Part shown: piece by piece, positions 8,375 to 17,126 of the stretch
Layout: each line of letters begins with the position of its first letter
Position numbering within the stretch: the stretch's first letter is position 1
From: an uncultured Agrococcus sp.
GTDB taxonomy: Bacteria > Actinomycetota > Actinomycetes > Actinomycetales > Microbacteriaceae
Assembly: GCF_945915485.1 (NCBI RefSeq)
Contig: NZ_CAMEFJ010000001.1
Location: 1-64,000, forward strand
Length of the DNA: 64,000 nt
Direction: 5' to 3'
Translations under genes and position numbers: made by a program
The notes under the pieces: model-generated
The model's database searches: none
What the model was told of the DNA's origin: nothing
The model's input: the letters and a program-made list of their open reading frames with translations, nothing else

Positions 8375-9337
8375 TTACGGAAGCGGGAATCGCTCGGCTG
8401 TCGTCAAAGCGAGATCACGGAGGTACCCGTGTTCACGAGCATCCGCCCATCCATCGGCGTCTGTGTCCTCGAGCACCCACGTGCCCTCTTCCCACAGCAT
8501 GTGCCGCAGGGCGGCCGGCCAGAGACGGCGCTCACGGTCGGTCAGCGTGATGTGCTGTTCGTAGCCGCTGTAGAACGCGAGCCACTCCTCATCGCTGAAC
8601 ATCCTCGCGGGAGCATCGGGGGCCTCCCTGTGAAAGAGCACAATGGCCATGGCGAGTTCGAATAGCCGCGGTTCATAGCCACCGTTGTCGGGGTCGATCA
8701 ACACGACGCCGTGCGGCGAATGCACGATATTGGTGGCTCTGAAGTCGCTCGAAAGCACGGCGCGGGGGAGCGGTGCATTCGCATCCTCCTCTCGCAGTGC
8801 GGGGAGCGAATCGTCCCACCACAGCTGGCCGAGTGCGCGCACTGAGCGCATCGCTTGTTCTCCGAGTTGCTCGGGCAGGATGTCCGCGAGCGTGTTCAGA
8901 TCCGTCTCGACGTCGGCCCATGCGGTGTCCGGGAACTCGTACTGCCGCATCGCTGCGGTCAAGTCTTGCGGGAGCGGCACGGCATGGATGCGACCGAGCA
9001 AGTCACCCGCGGCTCGAGCATCGCCCTCCCCGCCGCGGTACGGATCACCGGCGATGAACGGATACACAACCCACCAGTCGTCTCCGACTTGCTGAGGGTT
9101 CTCCTGCGGGAGCGGAACCGGTGCCACGATGGGAACTCCATCACGCTCCACAGCGGTTGTCCAGGCCGCCATGGCCAGAGCCCGCTCACGAGAGTCTGCC
9201 GTGCGTTTGACCACGATCTGTTGACCTTCAGAGCTTCTTCCTCGCAATACGGTCGCCCACGGCGTAAGCGATTCGCTGTCGACGAAGTCCAGGCCGAAGG
9301 CCTTCGCCAGCTCCTCGGAAGTCGGAGTCTGCGTCAC
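8375..9337 (-). CDS. aminoglycoside phosphotransferase / kinase-like protein
   Basis: A 320-aa protein of the APH/choline-kinase-like fold. An N-lobe lysine is present in QQIVVKR. A catalytic-loop-like segment SSDFRATNIV is followed by VLIDPDNGGYEP, which corresponds to the metal-binding DxD region. The usual HGD of the loop is replaced by SSD, so activity or substrate may differ from antibiotic kinases. The ORF track starts 94 codons upstream, but GTG 9337 has a strong AAAGGAGG 7 nt before it and overlaps the preceding gene's stop by 4 nt (GTGA). It is probably co-translated with the DUF4126 gene. I would not call it a resistance gene. Confidence 0.75.
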   Translation of the reverse strand: MTQTPTSEELAKAFGLDFVDSESLTPWATVLRGRSSEGQQIVVKRTADSRERALAMAAWTTAVERDGVPIVAPVPLPQENPQQVGDDWWVVYPFIAGDPYRGGEGDARAAGDLLGRIHAVPLPQDLTAAMRQYEFPDTAWADVETDLNTLADILPEQLGEQAMRSVRALGQLWWDDSLPALREEDANAPLPRAVLSSDFRATNIVHSPHGVVLIDPDNGGYEPRLFELAMAIVLFHREAPDAPARMFSDEEWLAFYSGYEQHITLTDRERRLWPAALRHMLWEEGTWVLEDTDADGWADAREHGYLRDLALTTAERFPLP

Positions 9338-9954
9338 GGTGTTGCCTCCTTTGTTGCGGGCCGGAGCCGCTGCGCTCGTTTTCGTCTGCGGCGCCGCATC
9401 ATGACGATGGTCAAGACGATGAGGACCACGACGCCGATTGCGGCTAGGACCGGCAGGACGATCGCGAGGACGCTCAAGGCGATGGCGCCGAAGTCCTCGG
9501 CCGTCGATAGCACGGGAGCCGCAGTGCCGCCGGAAACGGTGTTCGCGACGGGCCTGCTGAGTGCTTTCGTGCCGTGCACGACGAGGGCGATGAGAACGCC
9601 CACCGCGATCGGTACCCACTGGTTCGACGTGAAGAACTCCGCCGGATCAGTCACGGCGGCGGTCGTCGCGCCTGACGATGAGCCGAAGACAAGCCCGCCT
9701 GAGGCCGGGCGCACAACCGTCTGCAGGATGTCGTTGATGCTGTCGATTGCCGGAATCTTGTCGGCGACCAATTCGACGACCAGCAGAACCCCGATGATCA
9801 CGAGCACCCAGCCGTTGGAGAGCCACGCCCACCCGTCCGGAAGCGCGATGAACTGCGGCAGGAAACGATTCATCAATCCCACCATCAGGAGTGGAATGTA
9901 CGCGTTCATGCCGGCAGCTGCGGCAAGCGATGAACCAGTGAAGATCTCCAGCAC
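9334..9954 (-). CDS. DUF4126 family membrane protein
   Basis: A 206-aa protein of the DUF4126 family. The N-terminus FTGSSLAAAAGMNAYIPLLMVG is typical. Several hydrophobic segments follow (about residues 45-65, 110-130 and 155-180), and the C-terminus is strongly basic (MMRRRRRKRAQR). Its function is unknown. It starts divergently from coaE and overlaps the downstream phosphotransferase gene by 4 nt. Confidence 0.85.
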   Translation of the reverse strand: MLEIFTGSSLAAAAGMNAYIPLLMVGLMNRFLPQFIALPDGWAWLSNGWVLVIIGVLLVVELVADKIPAIDSINDILQTVVRPASGGLVFGSSSGATTAAVTDPAEFFTSNQWVPIAVGVLIALVVHGTKALSRPVANTVSGGTAAPVLSTAEDFGAIALSVLAIVLPVLAAIGVVVLIVLTIVMMRRRRRKRAQRLRPATKEATP

Positions 9955-10022
9955 GCTTCCAGTCTAAGGATTACGGCTGGATATTCGGTCAGGAAAAATG
10001 CAATGCGACTCGAAGCGGTGGG

Positions 10023-10643
10023 ATGCGGTTGAATGTTCCTGTGACACTTATCGGGCTTACGGGTGGAATCGCTGCTGGGAAGTCGACAGTGGCCGAGCGG
10101 TTCCGGGAACACGGGGCCCACGTGCTCGACGCCGACCAGCAGGCACGGGACGTCGTGGCCCCCGGGTCACCTGCGCTCGAGCAGATTCGAGCAAGGTTCG
10201 GCGATGGTGTGATTGACGGTGCAGGCGGTCTGAATCGAGCGAAACTCGGCTCGATCGTGTTCACCGAGGATGGCGCTCGATCGGATCTCGAAGGGATAAC
10301 GCATCCCGCCATCCGGCAATTGACGCAGGATCGCATCGCTGAGATTCGAGAACGCGACCCCGGTGCGGTCATCGTGTATGACGTACCGCTCCTGGTCGAG
10401 GCGAACGTGCGACTGCCCTTCACCGCGGTCGTTGTCGTGCATGCTGCGGCTCGAGAGCGTCTCCGCCGCCTGGTCGAACTCCGTGGCATGAGCGCGGAAG
10501 AAGCGGAACGGCGTATCGAATCGCAGGCGACGGATGAAGAGCGACTCGCGGTCGCCGACTACGTCGTCGACGCGGACGGCAGCCTCGAGGCGACGATACG
10601 CGACGCGGATCGCGTGTGGCGAGAGATAACCGCGAGCACCTGA
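10023..10643 (+). CDS. coaE: dephospho-CoA kinase
   Basis: A 206-aa enzyme that phosphorylates dephospho-CoA at the 3' hydroxyl, the last step of coenzyme A synthesis. The P-loop GGIAAGKST lies near residues 14-22, and LDADQQARDVV gives the conserved substrate-binding aspartate region. The length is normal. The start is uncertain: ATG 10023 adds six residues, and GTG 10041 would give the common N-terminus TLIGLTGGIAAGKS. No clear Shine-Dalgarno precedes either. It is divergent from the DUF4126 gene. Confidence 0.95.
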   Translation: MRLNVPVTLIGLTGGIAAGKSTVAERFREHGAHVLDADQQARDVVAPGSPALEQIRARFGDGVIDGAGGLNRAKLGSIVFTEDGARSDLEGITHPAIRQLTQDRIAEIRERDPGAVIVYDVPLLVEANVRLPFTAVVVVHAAARERLRRLVELRGMSAEEAERRIESQATDEERLAVADYVVDADGSLEATIRDADRVWREITAST

Positions 10644-10666
10644 TCGAGGTGATGGGCGCAGCACCG

Positions 10667-10712
10667 CTGTGTCAAAGTTGCTATACGGTATGAAATCGGG
10701 TTCTCGACACTA
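10667..10712. repeat. possible degenerate relative of the 6634 inverted repeat
   Basis: CTGTGTCAAAGTTGC resembles the left arm of the 6634-6688 element with a 2-nt deletion, and TTCTCGACAC resembles its right arm. Pairing is poor, so this may be chance. It lies in the leader region of the serine hydrolase gene. Confidence 0.3.
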
Positions 10713-10767
10713 CGAGGATCGGTTTCGCCGTAGGGTTGATAGAGCACGTGTATCGACGGGAGACTGC

Positions 10768-12213
10768 ATGGCAAAGCGATCGGACGCCTTCGTTCTGGCC
10801 AGGAACGCGCTCGATTACGCATCCGGTTGGCTTACGTACAGAACGTGGCGGACTCGAGTCCCCGGCGCACAGGTCGCGGTCATGATCGGCGGGGATCTGA
10901 TAACCAATAAGGGCTACGGCTGGGCAGATCTCGAATCCAGCGAACGACTGGGAGCGGCGCACCAGTTTCGCATCGCGTCGCATTCCAAGTGGCTGACGGC
11001 GACGGCGATCATGCGGCTTGTTGAAGACGGCATGCTTCGTCTCGACGATACCGTGGGCACGCACGTGCAAGAACTCTCGGGCACGAAGGTCGCGGACCTG
11101 ACACTGCGCGAGCTGCTTTCGCACGGATCGGGCACGACCCGAGATTCCGAGGACAGCTCGTTCTGGTCTGCCGAGAGACCATTCCCCGACCGGGACGAAC
11201 TGATCGCGCTTGCCTCCGATCGACCCGACATCTACTCGGTGGGCACTGCGTTCAAGTACAGCAATATCGGCTACGGTCTGCTCGGCCTAGTGCTCGAGGC
11301 GGTTGCTGAACGAAGCTTCGATGATCTCGCACGGGAACTCATTACTCGCCCGTTGGGCCTCAGCAAAACCGTTGCCGACGTCGACGATAGGAAGAGCGCG
11401 AAGCCGGTGACCGGATACAGCGGCATCGTGACGTCGCACGGACGAAAGCCGTTTCCGAGCCCCGGGTCCGCTTCGCTCAGGGCCGCGACGGGTTTCACAT
11501 CGACGGCAGCGGAGCTCGCTCGTTTCGCTCACTCTCACGTGCAAGGCAATGACGAACTCCTGAGCGATCGTGCTAAGGCCCTCATGCGCCAACCTCTGTG
11601 GCGATACACCGACAGGTCAGGCCTCGACGTCGGCTACGGACTCGGCACCATGGTGACCTCTATCGGCGGGCGCGAGTGGATCGGCCACGGCGGGTCGTGG
11701 CTCGGGCAGTCGACGAGAACGATCGTCGAGCCGACACTCGGCATCGTCATCACGGTACTGACGAACAGCATCGACGGCCCGGCTGAAGAACTCGCCTTCG
11801 GCATCGCTCGTCTGCTGCTCGCATCCCAGGAGCGGCACACCGCGCCCTTGTCGCTTTCCGCAGCCGCTTCGATTCCGCTCGGCTCCGGGACTTCCGCTGC
11901 GACGCGAACGGCGCGCCGCGTCGATCCCAGCAGGTTCATGGGTCGCTTCGCGAATGAGTGGTCGATCACGGATGTCGTGGAACTCGGCGATCGACTGCTC
12001 GCGATTTCGCCGGCTGCGGCGGATCCGATCGAATCGGCGATCGAACTCACGGTTGTCGACGAGCATACGTTGCGGCTACCCGTCGAGAGTTCAATAGGGC
12101 CGGCAGGTGAGCTCCTCCACTATGAGTTCGACGCGAAGGACCGCATTCAGCGGATCAGCGGCGCCTGGCGCTTGAAGCCCGCTCCGCTGCTGGAACCGTT
12201 CCCGCTGCAATAG
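10768..12213 (+). CDS. serine hydrolase, class C beta-lactamase / penicillin-binding-protein-like
   Basis: A 481-aa protein of the beta-lactamase (PF00144) family. The catalytic tetrad S71-H-S-K74, the Y164-S-N166 motif and H307-G-G309 (in place of KTG) are all present and correctly ordered. Family members include D-Ala-D-Ala carboxypeptidases, esterases and class C beta-lactamases. There is no obvious signal peptide, so it may be cytoplasmic, or its export signal is unusual. The region after about residue 370 is a less conserved C-terminal domain. ATG 10768 follows GGGAGA and is preferred to the track start at 10669. The substrate is unknown. Confidence 0.85.
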   Translation: MAKRSDAFVLARNALDYASGWLTYRTWRTRVPGAQVAVMIGGDLITNKGYGWADLESSERLGAAHQFRIASHSKWLTATAIMRLVEDGMLRLDDTVGTHVQELSGTKVADLTLRELLSHGSGTTRDSEDSSFWSAERPFPDRDELIALASDRPDIYSVGTAFKYSNIGYGLLGLVLEAVAERSFDDLARELITRPLGLSKTVADVDDRKSAKPVTGYSGIVTSHGRKPFPSPGSASLRAATGFTSTAAELARFAHSHVQGNDELLSDRAKALMRQPLWRYTDRSGLDVGYGLGTMVTSIGGREWIGHGGSWLGQSTRTIVEPTLGIVITVLTNSIDGPAEELAFGIARLLLASQERHTAPLSLSAAASIPLGSGTSAATRTARRVDPSRFMGRFANEWSITDVVELGDRLLAISPAAADPIESAIELTVVDEHTLRLPVESSIGPAGELLHYEFDAKDRIQRISGAWRLKPAPLLEPFPLQ

Positions 12214-12252
12214 TGATCCGAGGCAGTGCGCGAGCCCACACGACAGCGAGCG

Positions 12253-12258
12253 TAGGCT
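12253..12258 (+). promoter_or_regulatory. TAGGCT -10 box of uvrB, leaderless start
   Basis: TAGGCT is followed by AGTTCC and the uvrB ATG at 12265, with no ribosome binding site. Confidence 0.6.
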
Positions 12259-12264
12259 AGTTCC

Positions 12265-14319
12265 ATGGAACCGACTCGTGCCGTACACCCCTTCGAAGTC
12301 GTCAGCGAGTTCAGCCCGAGCGGTGATCAGCCGAAAGCGATCGACGAGTTGGCCGCGGCCATCAATCGCGGCGAAACCGATGTCGTGCTGCTGGGCGCAA
12401 CGGGAACGGGGAAGAGCGCTACGACCGCGTGGCTCGTCGAGCGCATTCAGCGCCCGACCCTGGTGCTCGCGCACAACAAGACGCTTGCCGCTCAGCTGGC
12501 GAACGAGTTCCGTGAGCTGCTACCGAACAATGCTGTCGAATACTTCGTTTCGTACTACGACTACTACCAGCCGGAAGCGTACGTTCCGCAGACGGACACG
12601 TTCATCGAGAAGGACAGTTCGCTCAACGCGGAGGTCGAACGACTCCGTCACTCGGCTACGAACTCACTGCTCTCTCGTCGTGATGTCGTCGTTGTCTCGA
12701 CGGTGTCGTGCATTTACGGTCTGGGCACACCGGAAGAGTATCTGGAGGCCATGGTCGCACTCCAGGTCGGCATGCGCATTGACCGCCAGGAGCTCCTGCG
12801 CAGGTTCGTCTCCATGCAGTATCAGCGCAACGACGTCGCGTTTCAGCGCGGCACGTTTCGCGTCCGAGGAGACACGATCGAGATCATCCCGATGTACGAG
12901 GAACTTGCGATTCGCATCGAGCTGTTCGGCGATGAGATCGACAGGCTCTCGACACTGCACCCTTTGACGGGGGATCTGATCAAGAGTCTCGACGCGGTCT
13001 CGATCTTCCCCGGTTCGCACTACGTTGCCGGCGAAGAGCGGATGAAGCGTGCCATCGGCGACATCCGGGAGGAGCTCGGTGTTCGGCTCGAGGAGCTGAA
13101 GTCCCAGGACAAGCTTCTGGAAGCGCAGCGTCTGCAGATGCGCACGACGTTCGATCTCGAGATGATGGAGCAGATCGGATTCTGCTCGGGCATCGAGAAC
13201 TACTCCAGGCACATCGACGATCGGCAACCGGGAGAGGCTCCGCACTGCCTGCTCGATTACTTCCCGGACGACTTCGTCATCGTGATCGACGAATCCCACG
13301 TGACGGTTCCGCAAGTGGGGGCAATGTACGAAGGCGACGCGAGCCGCAAGAGAACGCTCGTCGATCATGGCTTCCGGTTGCCGAGCGCCCTCGACAACCG
13401 TCCCCTCAAGTTCTCGGAGTTCCAGGACCGAGTCGCGCAGACGGTATATCTCTCTGCGACCCCCGGATCCTATGAGCTGGGTCGTGCGGATACCGTCGTC
13501 GAGCAGATCATTCGACCAACGGGTCTCGTCGATCCGGAGCTCAAGATCAAGCCGACGAGGGGTCAGATCGACGATCTGCTGGAAGAGATCCGAGTGCGTT
13601 CCGAGCGCGAAGAGCGTGTGCTCGTGACGACCCTGACCAAGAAGATGGCGGAGGAGCTGACCGAGTACTTCACGGAAGCCGGCGTTCGCGTGCGCTACCT
13701 GCACTCCGACGTCGACACGCTGCGTCGTGTCGAACTGCTCACCCAGTTGCGCAGTGGCGTTTTCGACGTGCTCGTCGGCATCAACCTGCTCCGCGAAGGG
13801 CTCGACCTTCCAGAAGTATCCCTCGTTGCGATACTCGACGCGGACAAGGAGGGCTTCCTCCGCTCGACCACCTCGCTCATCCAGACTATCGGCCGAGCCG
13901 CGCGAAACGTTTCCGGTGAAGTGCACATGTACGCCGACAGGGTGACGGACTCGATGCGGGCGGCGATCGACGAGACGACTCGTCGTAGAGAGCTGCAGGT
14001 CGCCTACAACACCGAGCACGGCATCGATCCGACGCCCTTGCGGAAGCGCATCGCCGACATAACCGAAGTGCTTGCGCGCGAGGAGCAGGACAGCGAAGAG
14101 CTCCTAGCGGGCAGAAAGGCGGGGTCCCCGACGCCGCGACTGAGCGGTGATCGATCACAGCTCGACGGAGCGGAGCAGATCGAAACGCTCGTCGCGGATC
14201 TCACCCAGCAGATGCAGGCGGCGGCGGGAGAACTCAAGTTCGAACTGGCAGCCCGGCTGCGAGACGAGCTGCAGGAGCTGAAGCGCGACCTGCGTGCCAT
14301 TCGGCAGGCGGAAGGGTAG
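12265..14319 (+). CDS. uvrB: UvrABC system protein B
   Basis: This 684-aa helicase-like subunit of nucleotide excision repair receives damaged DNA from UvrA and recruits UvrC. The Walker A motif is GATGTGKS (about residues 49-56). The beta-hairpin region [13 protein letters not shown] (near residue 100) is the damage-probing element. DESHVTVPQ is the Walker B/DEAD-like motif, and QTIGRAARN is motif VI. The C-terminal UVR domain (about 635-680) contacts UvrC. Length and start are standard. uvrA and uvrC lie about 4.5 kb downstream in a separate operon. Confidence 0.98.
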   Translation: MEPTRAVHPFEVVSEFSPSGDQPKAIDELAAAINRGETDVVLLGATGTGKSATTAWLVERIQRPTLVLAHNKTLAAQLANEFRELLPNNAVEYFVSYYDYYQPEAYVPQTDTFIEKDSSLNAEVERLRHSATNSLLSRRDVVVVSTVSCIYGLGTPEEYLEAMVALQVGMRIDRQELLRRFVSMQYQRNDVAFQRGTFRVRGDTIEIIPMYEELAIRIELFGDEIDRLSTLHPLTGDLIKSLDAVSIFPGSHYVAGEERMKRAIGDIREELGVRLEELKSQDKLLEAQRLQMRTTFDLEMMEQIGFCSGIENYSRHIDDRQPGEAPHCLLDYFPDDFVIVIDESHVTVPQVGAMYEGDASRKRTLVDHGFRLPSALDNRPLKFSEFQDRVAQTVYLSATPGSYELGRADTVVEQIIRPTGLVDPELKIKPTRGQIDDLLEEIRVRSEREERVLVTTLTKKMAEELTEYFTEAGVRVRYLHSDVDTLRRVELLTQLRSGVFDVLVGINLLREGLDLPEVSLVAILDADKEGFLRSTTSLIQTIGRAARNVSGEVHMYADRVTDSMRAAIDETTRRRELQVAYNTEHGIDPTPLRKRIADITEVLAREEQDSEELLAGRKAGSPTPRLSGDRSQLDGAEQIETLVADLTQQMQAAAGELKFELAARLRDELQELKRDLRAIRQAEG

Positions 14320-14736
14320 CTTGAGGTTGAAGCGTAGAACAGTGTTGATGGCTGCGCTGAGCGGAATCTCATGCTGGATCGGGATCCGATGGAAGTGGCG
14401 CGGCTGAACGCATTACTTCGTCTGGGTGAGTAGCTGTTGGAGTGTGATGTGATTGATATTGGAGGGTCAGTGCTGAAGCCTGCTTGAGTACGCGTCAGAG
14501 ACACCGTGCACTGTGGCATCGTAGGCAAGGCTTGATCGCAGGTAAATTGAGGTATTAGTGCAACTCGGCGAAAGGACCTGCTCGGCGGGTACCGCTCTAC
14601 CCGAAGCGGCTCCTCGTGTTCGGAACAACGGCAACCGCACTGAGCATCTACATGGGCGTCCAATCGATCGGCCCGATCTTCGAGTTCCTCGGCATCGGCG
14701 CTTGATTCGGCTCGAGGCGAAAGGAAGGCTAGAACC
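14320..14736. other. intergenic gap with no intact gene
   Basis: Between uvrB and pxpA there is no intact gene that I can support. The only protein-like signal is a 48-codon open stretch at 14559-14705, listed separately. No strong hairpin or promoter was recognised. Confidence 0.6.
14559..14705 (+). pseudogene. possible C-terminal remnant of a membrane protein
   Basis: One reading frame gives 48 codons after an in-frame TAG, ending [22 protein letters not shown] and [11 protein letters not shown]. It is a hydrophobic helix with a basic flank, like the last transmembrane segment of a transporter. No ATG or GTG starts the frame before the helix, so it looks like a truncated 3' end. pxp loci often include a transporter gene, so a decayed transporter is plausible. 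It could also be chance. Confidence 0.35.
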
Positions 14737-15507
14737 ATGGTGTCCATCGATCTCAATTCCGACCTCGGAGAGAACACGCCCGCTCGCATCGTCGGCGACG
14801 ATGCGGCGATGCTGCAGATCGTCACGAGTGCCAACGTGTCGTGCGGCTTTCACGCGGGCGACCCCGAGGGGATCAAGAACACGCTGACCGCCGCTGTGCA
14901 CAACAGCGTATCGATAGGGGCTCACCCCGGTTACCGGGACTACGAGAACTTCGGTCGGCTCCCCGTCGACGTCGACTCCTCGACCCTGCAGGCCCACGTG
15001 GAGTATCAACTCGGAGCCATCGCGGCTCTCTCCAAGGCGGTCGGCGGAGAAGTCGTCTATGTGAAACCGCACGGCGCGCTGTACAACACGGTTGCGATCG
15101 ATGAGCGTCAAGCGCGTGACGTCGTCAATGCCGTCAAAGCGATCGACCCCGGACTCGTACTCCTGGGGCTCGCGGGTGGAGTCGTTCTCGACATCGCGGA
15201 GCGCGCGGGGCTGGAGACCGCCGCGGAGGCCTTCGCCGATCGCGCTTACACATCGGAAGGGACGCTCGTCTCGAGATCACAACCGGGTGCCGTGCTGCAC
15301 GACGTCGGCGCCGTTGCGGAACGCATGGTGAGACTCGCGAACGAAGGCGTCGTACGGTCGATCCATGGCATCGACGTACCGGTACGAGCCGACTCCATCT
15401 GCGTCCACGGCGACAGCGCCGGGGCCATCTCGATGGCGAGGGAGACACGAGCCGCTCTGCGCACAGCCGGTATAGAACTGCGTCCGTTCGCCGGGAGTCG
15501 AGCATGA
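14737..15507 (+). CDS. pxpA: 5-oxoprolinase subunit PxpA (LamB/YcsF family)
   Basis: A 256-aa LamB/YcsF family protein. The N-terminus IDLNSDLGE, then [13 protein letters not shown] and [14 protein letters not shown], are diagnostic, as is VKPHGALYN. In Escherichia coli and Bacillus, PxpA with PxpB and PxpC forms an ATP-dependent 5-oxoprolinase that opens pyroglutamate to glutamate. AAAGGAAGG lies about 10 nt before ATG 14737. It starts an operon with the pxpBC fusion (46 bp gap) and a biotin carboxylase. Confidence 0.95.
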   Translation: MVSIDLNSDLGENTPARIVGDDAAMLQIVTSANVSCGFHAGDPEGIKNTLTAAVHNSVSIGAHPGYRDYENFGRLPVDVDSSTLQAHVEYQLGAIAALSKAVGGEVVYVKPHGALYNTVAIDERQARDVVNAVKAIDPGLVLLGLAGGVVLDIAERAGLETAAEAFADRAYTSEGTLVSRSQPGAVLHDVGAVAERMVRLANEGVVRSIHGIDVPVRADSICVHGDSAGAISMARETRAALRTAGIELRPFAGSRA

Positions 15508-15553
15508 CCGGCGCGACCGGCCGCCACCCCTCTCGTGAGAACCGGGGCTCGCT

Positions 15554-17113
15554 GTGAGGCGCATTCTCACGGCATCCGACAGAGCTCTGCTCCTGGAGAT
15601 GTCGGATCTCGACGAATCGCTTCGGATGCTCCCGGCTCTCCTCGCGGCGAACATCCCCGGAGTGACCGAGCTCGTGCCGGCGGTCAGGACGATACTGGTG
15701 CACTTCGACCCCGGTGTCGTCACAGCAGAGAGCCTGCAAACGAGATTGTTGTCGATCGAGCCGAGTGAAGAGCTGGAAGGGAGCGAGGAGTCCGTCGAGA
15801 TCGCCGTTCGCTACGGAGGGGAAGACCTCGCTACTGTCGCCGAGCTCCTCGCAGTGACTGAGCGAGAACTCATCGAGCGACATCAGGCAGCGACATGGCG
15901 GGTTGCTTTCAGCGGGTTCGCCCCCGGATTCGGTTATCTCATCTGCGATGATCCGCTCTTCGATGTGCCCCGGCGCAGTTCTCCGCGAACGCGCATCCCA
16001 GCGGGCTCTGTTGCACTCGCGGGCCGATTCTCCGGCATCTACCCGCGCGAGAGTCCCGGCGGCTGGCAGCTCATCGGCCGGACCGATACTGCCATGTGGG
16101 ATCTCGACCGCGACCCGCCCGCGCTCCTCTCGCCGGGCACGGCCGTGAGGTTCACCGCGACCGATCGCGAAGTCGTGATGCGCGCTGGCGCCACCTCGAA
16201 ACCCGTCGCCTCGCAGAACTCTCTCGAAGTCGTCCGCCCGGGATTGCAGTTGCTCGTCCAGGATCTTGGACGTCCGGGGATGGCGTCACAGGGCGTCTCT
16301 TCTGCGGGCGCGGCGGATCGCGAAGCCTTGCGAGAAGCGAATCGGGCCGTCGGCAACGAGCAGAACACGGCGAGCCTGGAAATCGCCGGCGGGGGAGCCG
16401 TTCTTCGATTTCGCGGACCCACCGTAGCCTCCCTCTCAGGAGCACTCGCAACTGCGACGCTCACGGGTTCCGAAGTCGACTTCGACCGGCCATTCGCGGT
16501 TGAGGACGGCGATGAGTTGCGCATCGGAGGGGCTGCAGAGGGGATGCGCATCGTACTCGCGATTCGAGGAGGGCTCGCAATCGATCCCGTGCTCGACAGC
16601 TGCTCGGCCGACACGCTGGCGGGCCTGGGCCCGGACCCTCTGCAAGCTGGAGACGTCATTCCACTGCACGGGCCGAGCTCGGCGCCGCATCCCGTCGAAA
16701 GGACGCGCGCTCCACGACGCAGACTGCCGAAGTCCGGTGAAATAACCGAGCTTCGGATCATATTGGGGCCGAGGGACGACTGGTTCACCGACTCAGCACT
16801 GCAGGCACTGTGTTCACAGGAGTGGCAGGTGACTCCTCGCTCCGACCGGATCGGCGTGCGCTTGGCCGGTGACGCCCTGGAACGGGTACGAAACGATGAA
16901 CTCGACAGCGAAGGAGCCGTGACGGGCGCGATTCAAGTACCTGCGGACGGGCAGCCGGTGCTGTTCCTGGCCGATCATCCGTTGACCGGCGGATATCCGA
17001 TCATCGGTTCCGTCATCGACAGCGACCTGGATCTTGCCGGACAGTTACCGCCCGCTGCACGCGTCCGGTTTCGAGTCGAACCGGCCGAAGCCGGCGAGCA
17101 TGCAAGCCAGTGA
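15554..17113 (+). CDS. fused 5-oxoprolinase subunits PxpB-PxpC (AHS1-AHS2)
   Basis: A 519-aa fusion. Residues about 1-205 are the PxpB/KipI (AHS1) domain, with FSGFAPGFGYL and VALAGRFSGIYPRESPGGW. Residues about 220-515 are the PxpC/KipA (AHS2) domain, with VVRPGLQLLVQDLGRPG and the late motif LADHPLTGGYPIIGSV. The two are separate proteins in E. coli. The same two domains form the carboxyltransferase part of urea carboxylase, which matters because a biotin carboxylase follows 13 bp downstream. GTG 15554 is the likely start, with only a weak ribosome site. 5-Oxoprolinase is the first guess, and a biotin-dependent role is the alternative. Confidence 0.92.
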   Translation: MRRILTASDRALLLEMSDLDESLRMLPALLAANIPGVTELVPAVRTILVHFDPGVVTAESLQTRLLSIEPSEELEGSEESVEIAVRYGGEDLATVAELLAVTERELIERHQAATWRVAFSGFAPGFGYLICDDPLFDVPRRSSPRTRIPAGSVALAGRFSGIYPRESPGGWQLIGRTDTAMWDLDRDPPALLSPGTAVRFTATDREVVMRAGATSKPVASQNSLEVVRPGLQLLVQDLGRPGMASQGVSSAGAADREALREANRAVGNEQNTASLEIAGGGAVLRFRGPTVASLSGALATATLTGSEVDFDRPFAVEDGDELRIGGAAEGMRIVLAIRGGLAIDPVLDSCSADTLAGLGPDPLQAGDVIPLHGPSSAPHPVERTRAPRRRLPKSGEITELRIILGPRDDWFTDSALQALCSQEWQVTPRSDRIGVRLAGDALERVRNDELDSEGAVTGAIQVPADGQPVLFLADHPLTGGYPIIGSVIDSDLDLAGQLPPAARVRFRVEPAEAGEHASQ

Positions 17114-17126
17114 GGGAGAGCAGACG

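Noticed and set aside
10768-12213. Antibiotic-resistance beta-lactamase
   Set aside because: Motifs fit the broad serine hydrolase family, but there is no export signal and nothing points to drug hydrolysis.
12664-14019. 451-codon ORF antisense to uvrB
   Set aside because: Shadow of uvrB with no family resemblance.
14558-14887. 109-codon ORF overlapping the pxpA start
   Set aside because: It runs into pxpA in the wrong frame, and the pxpA start has a good ribosome site.
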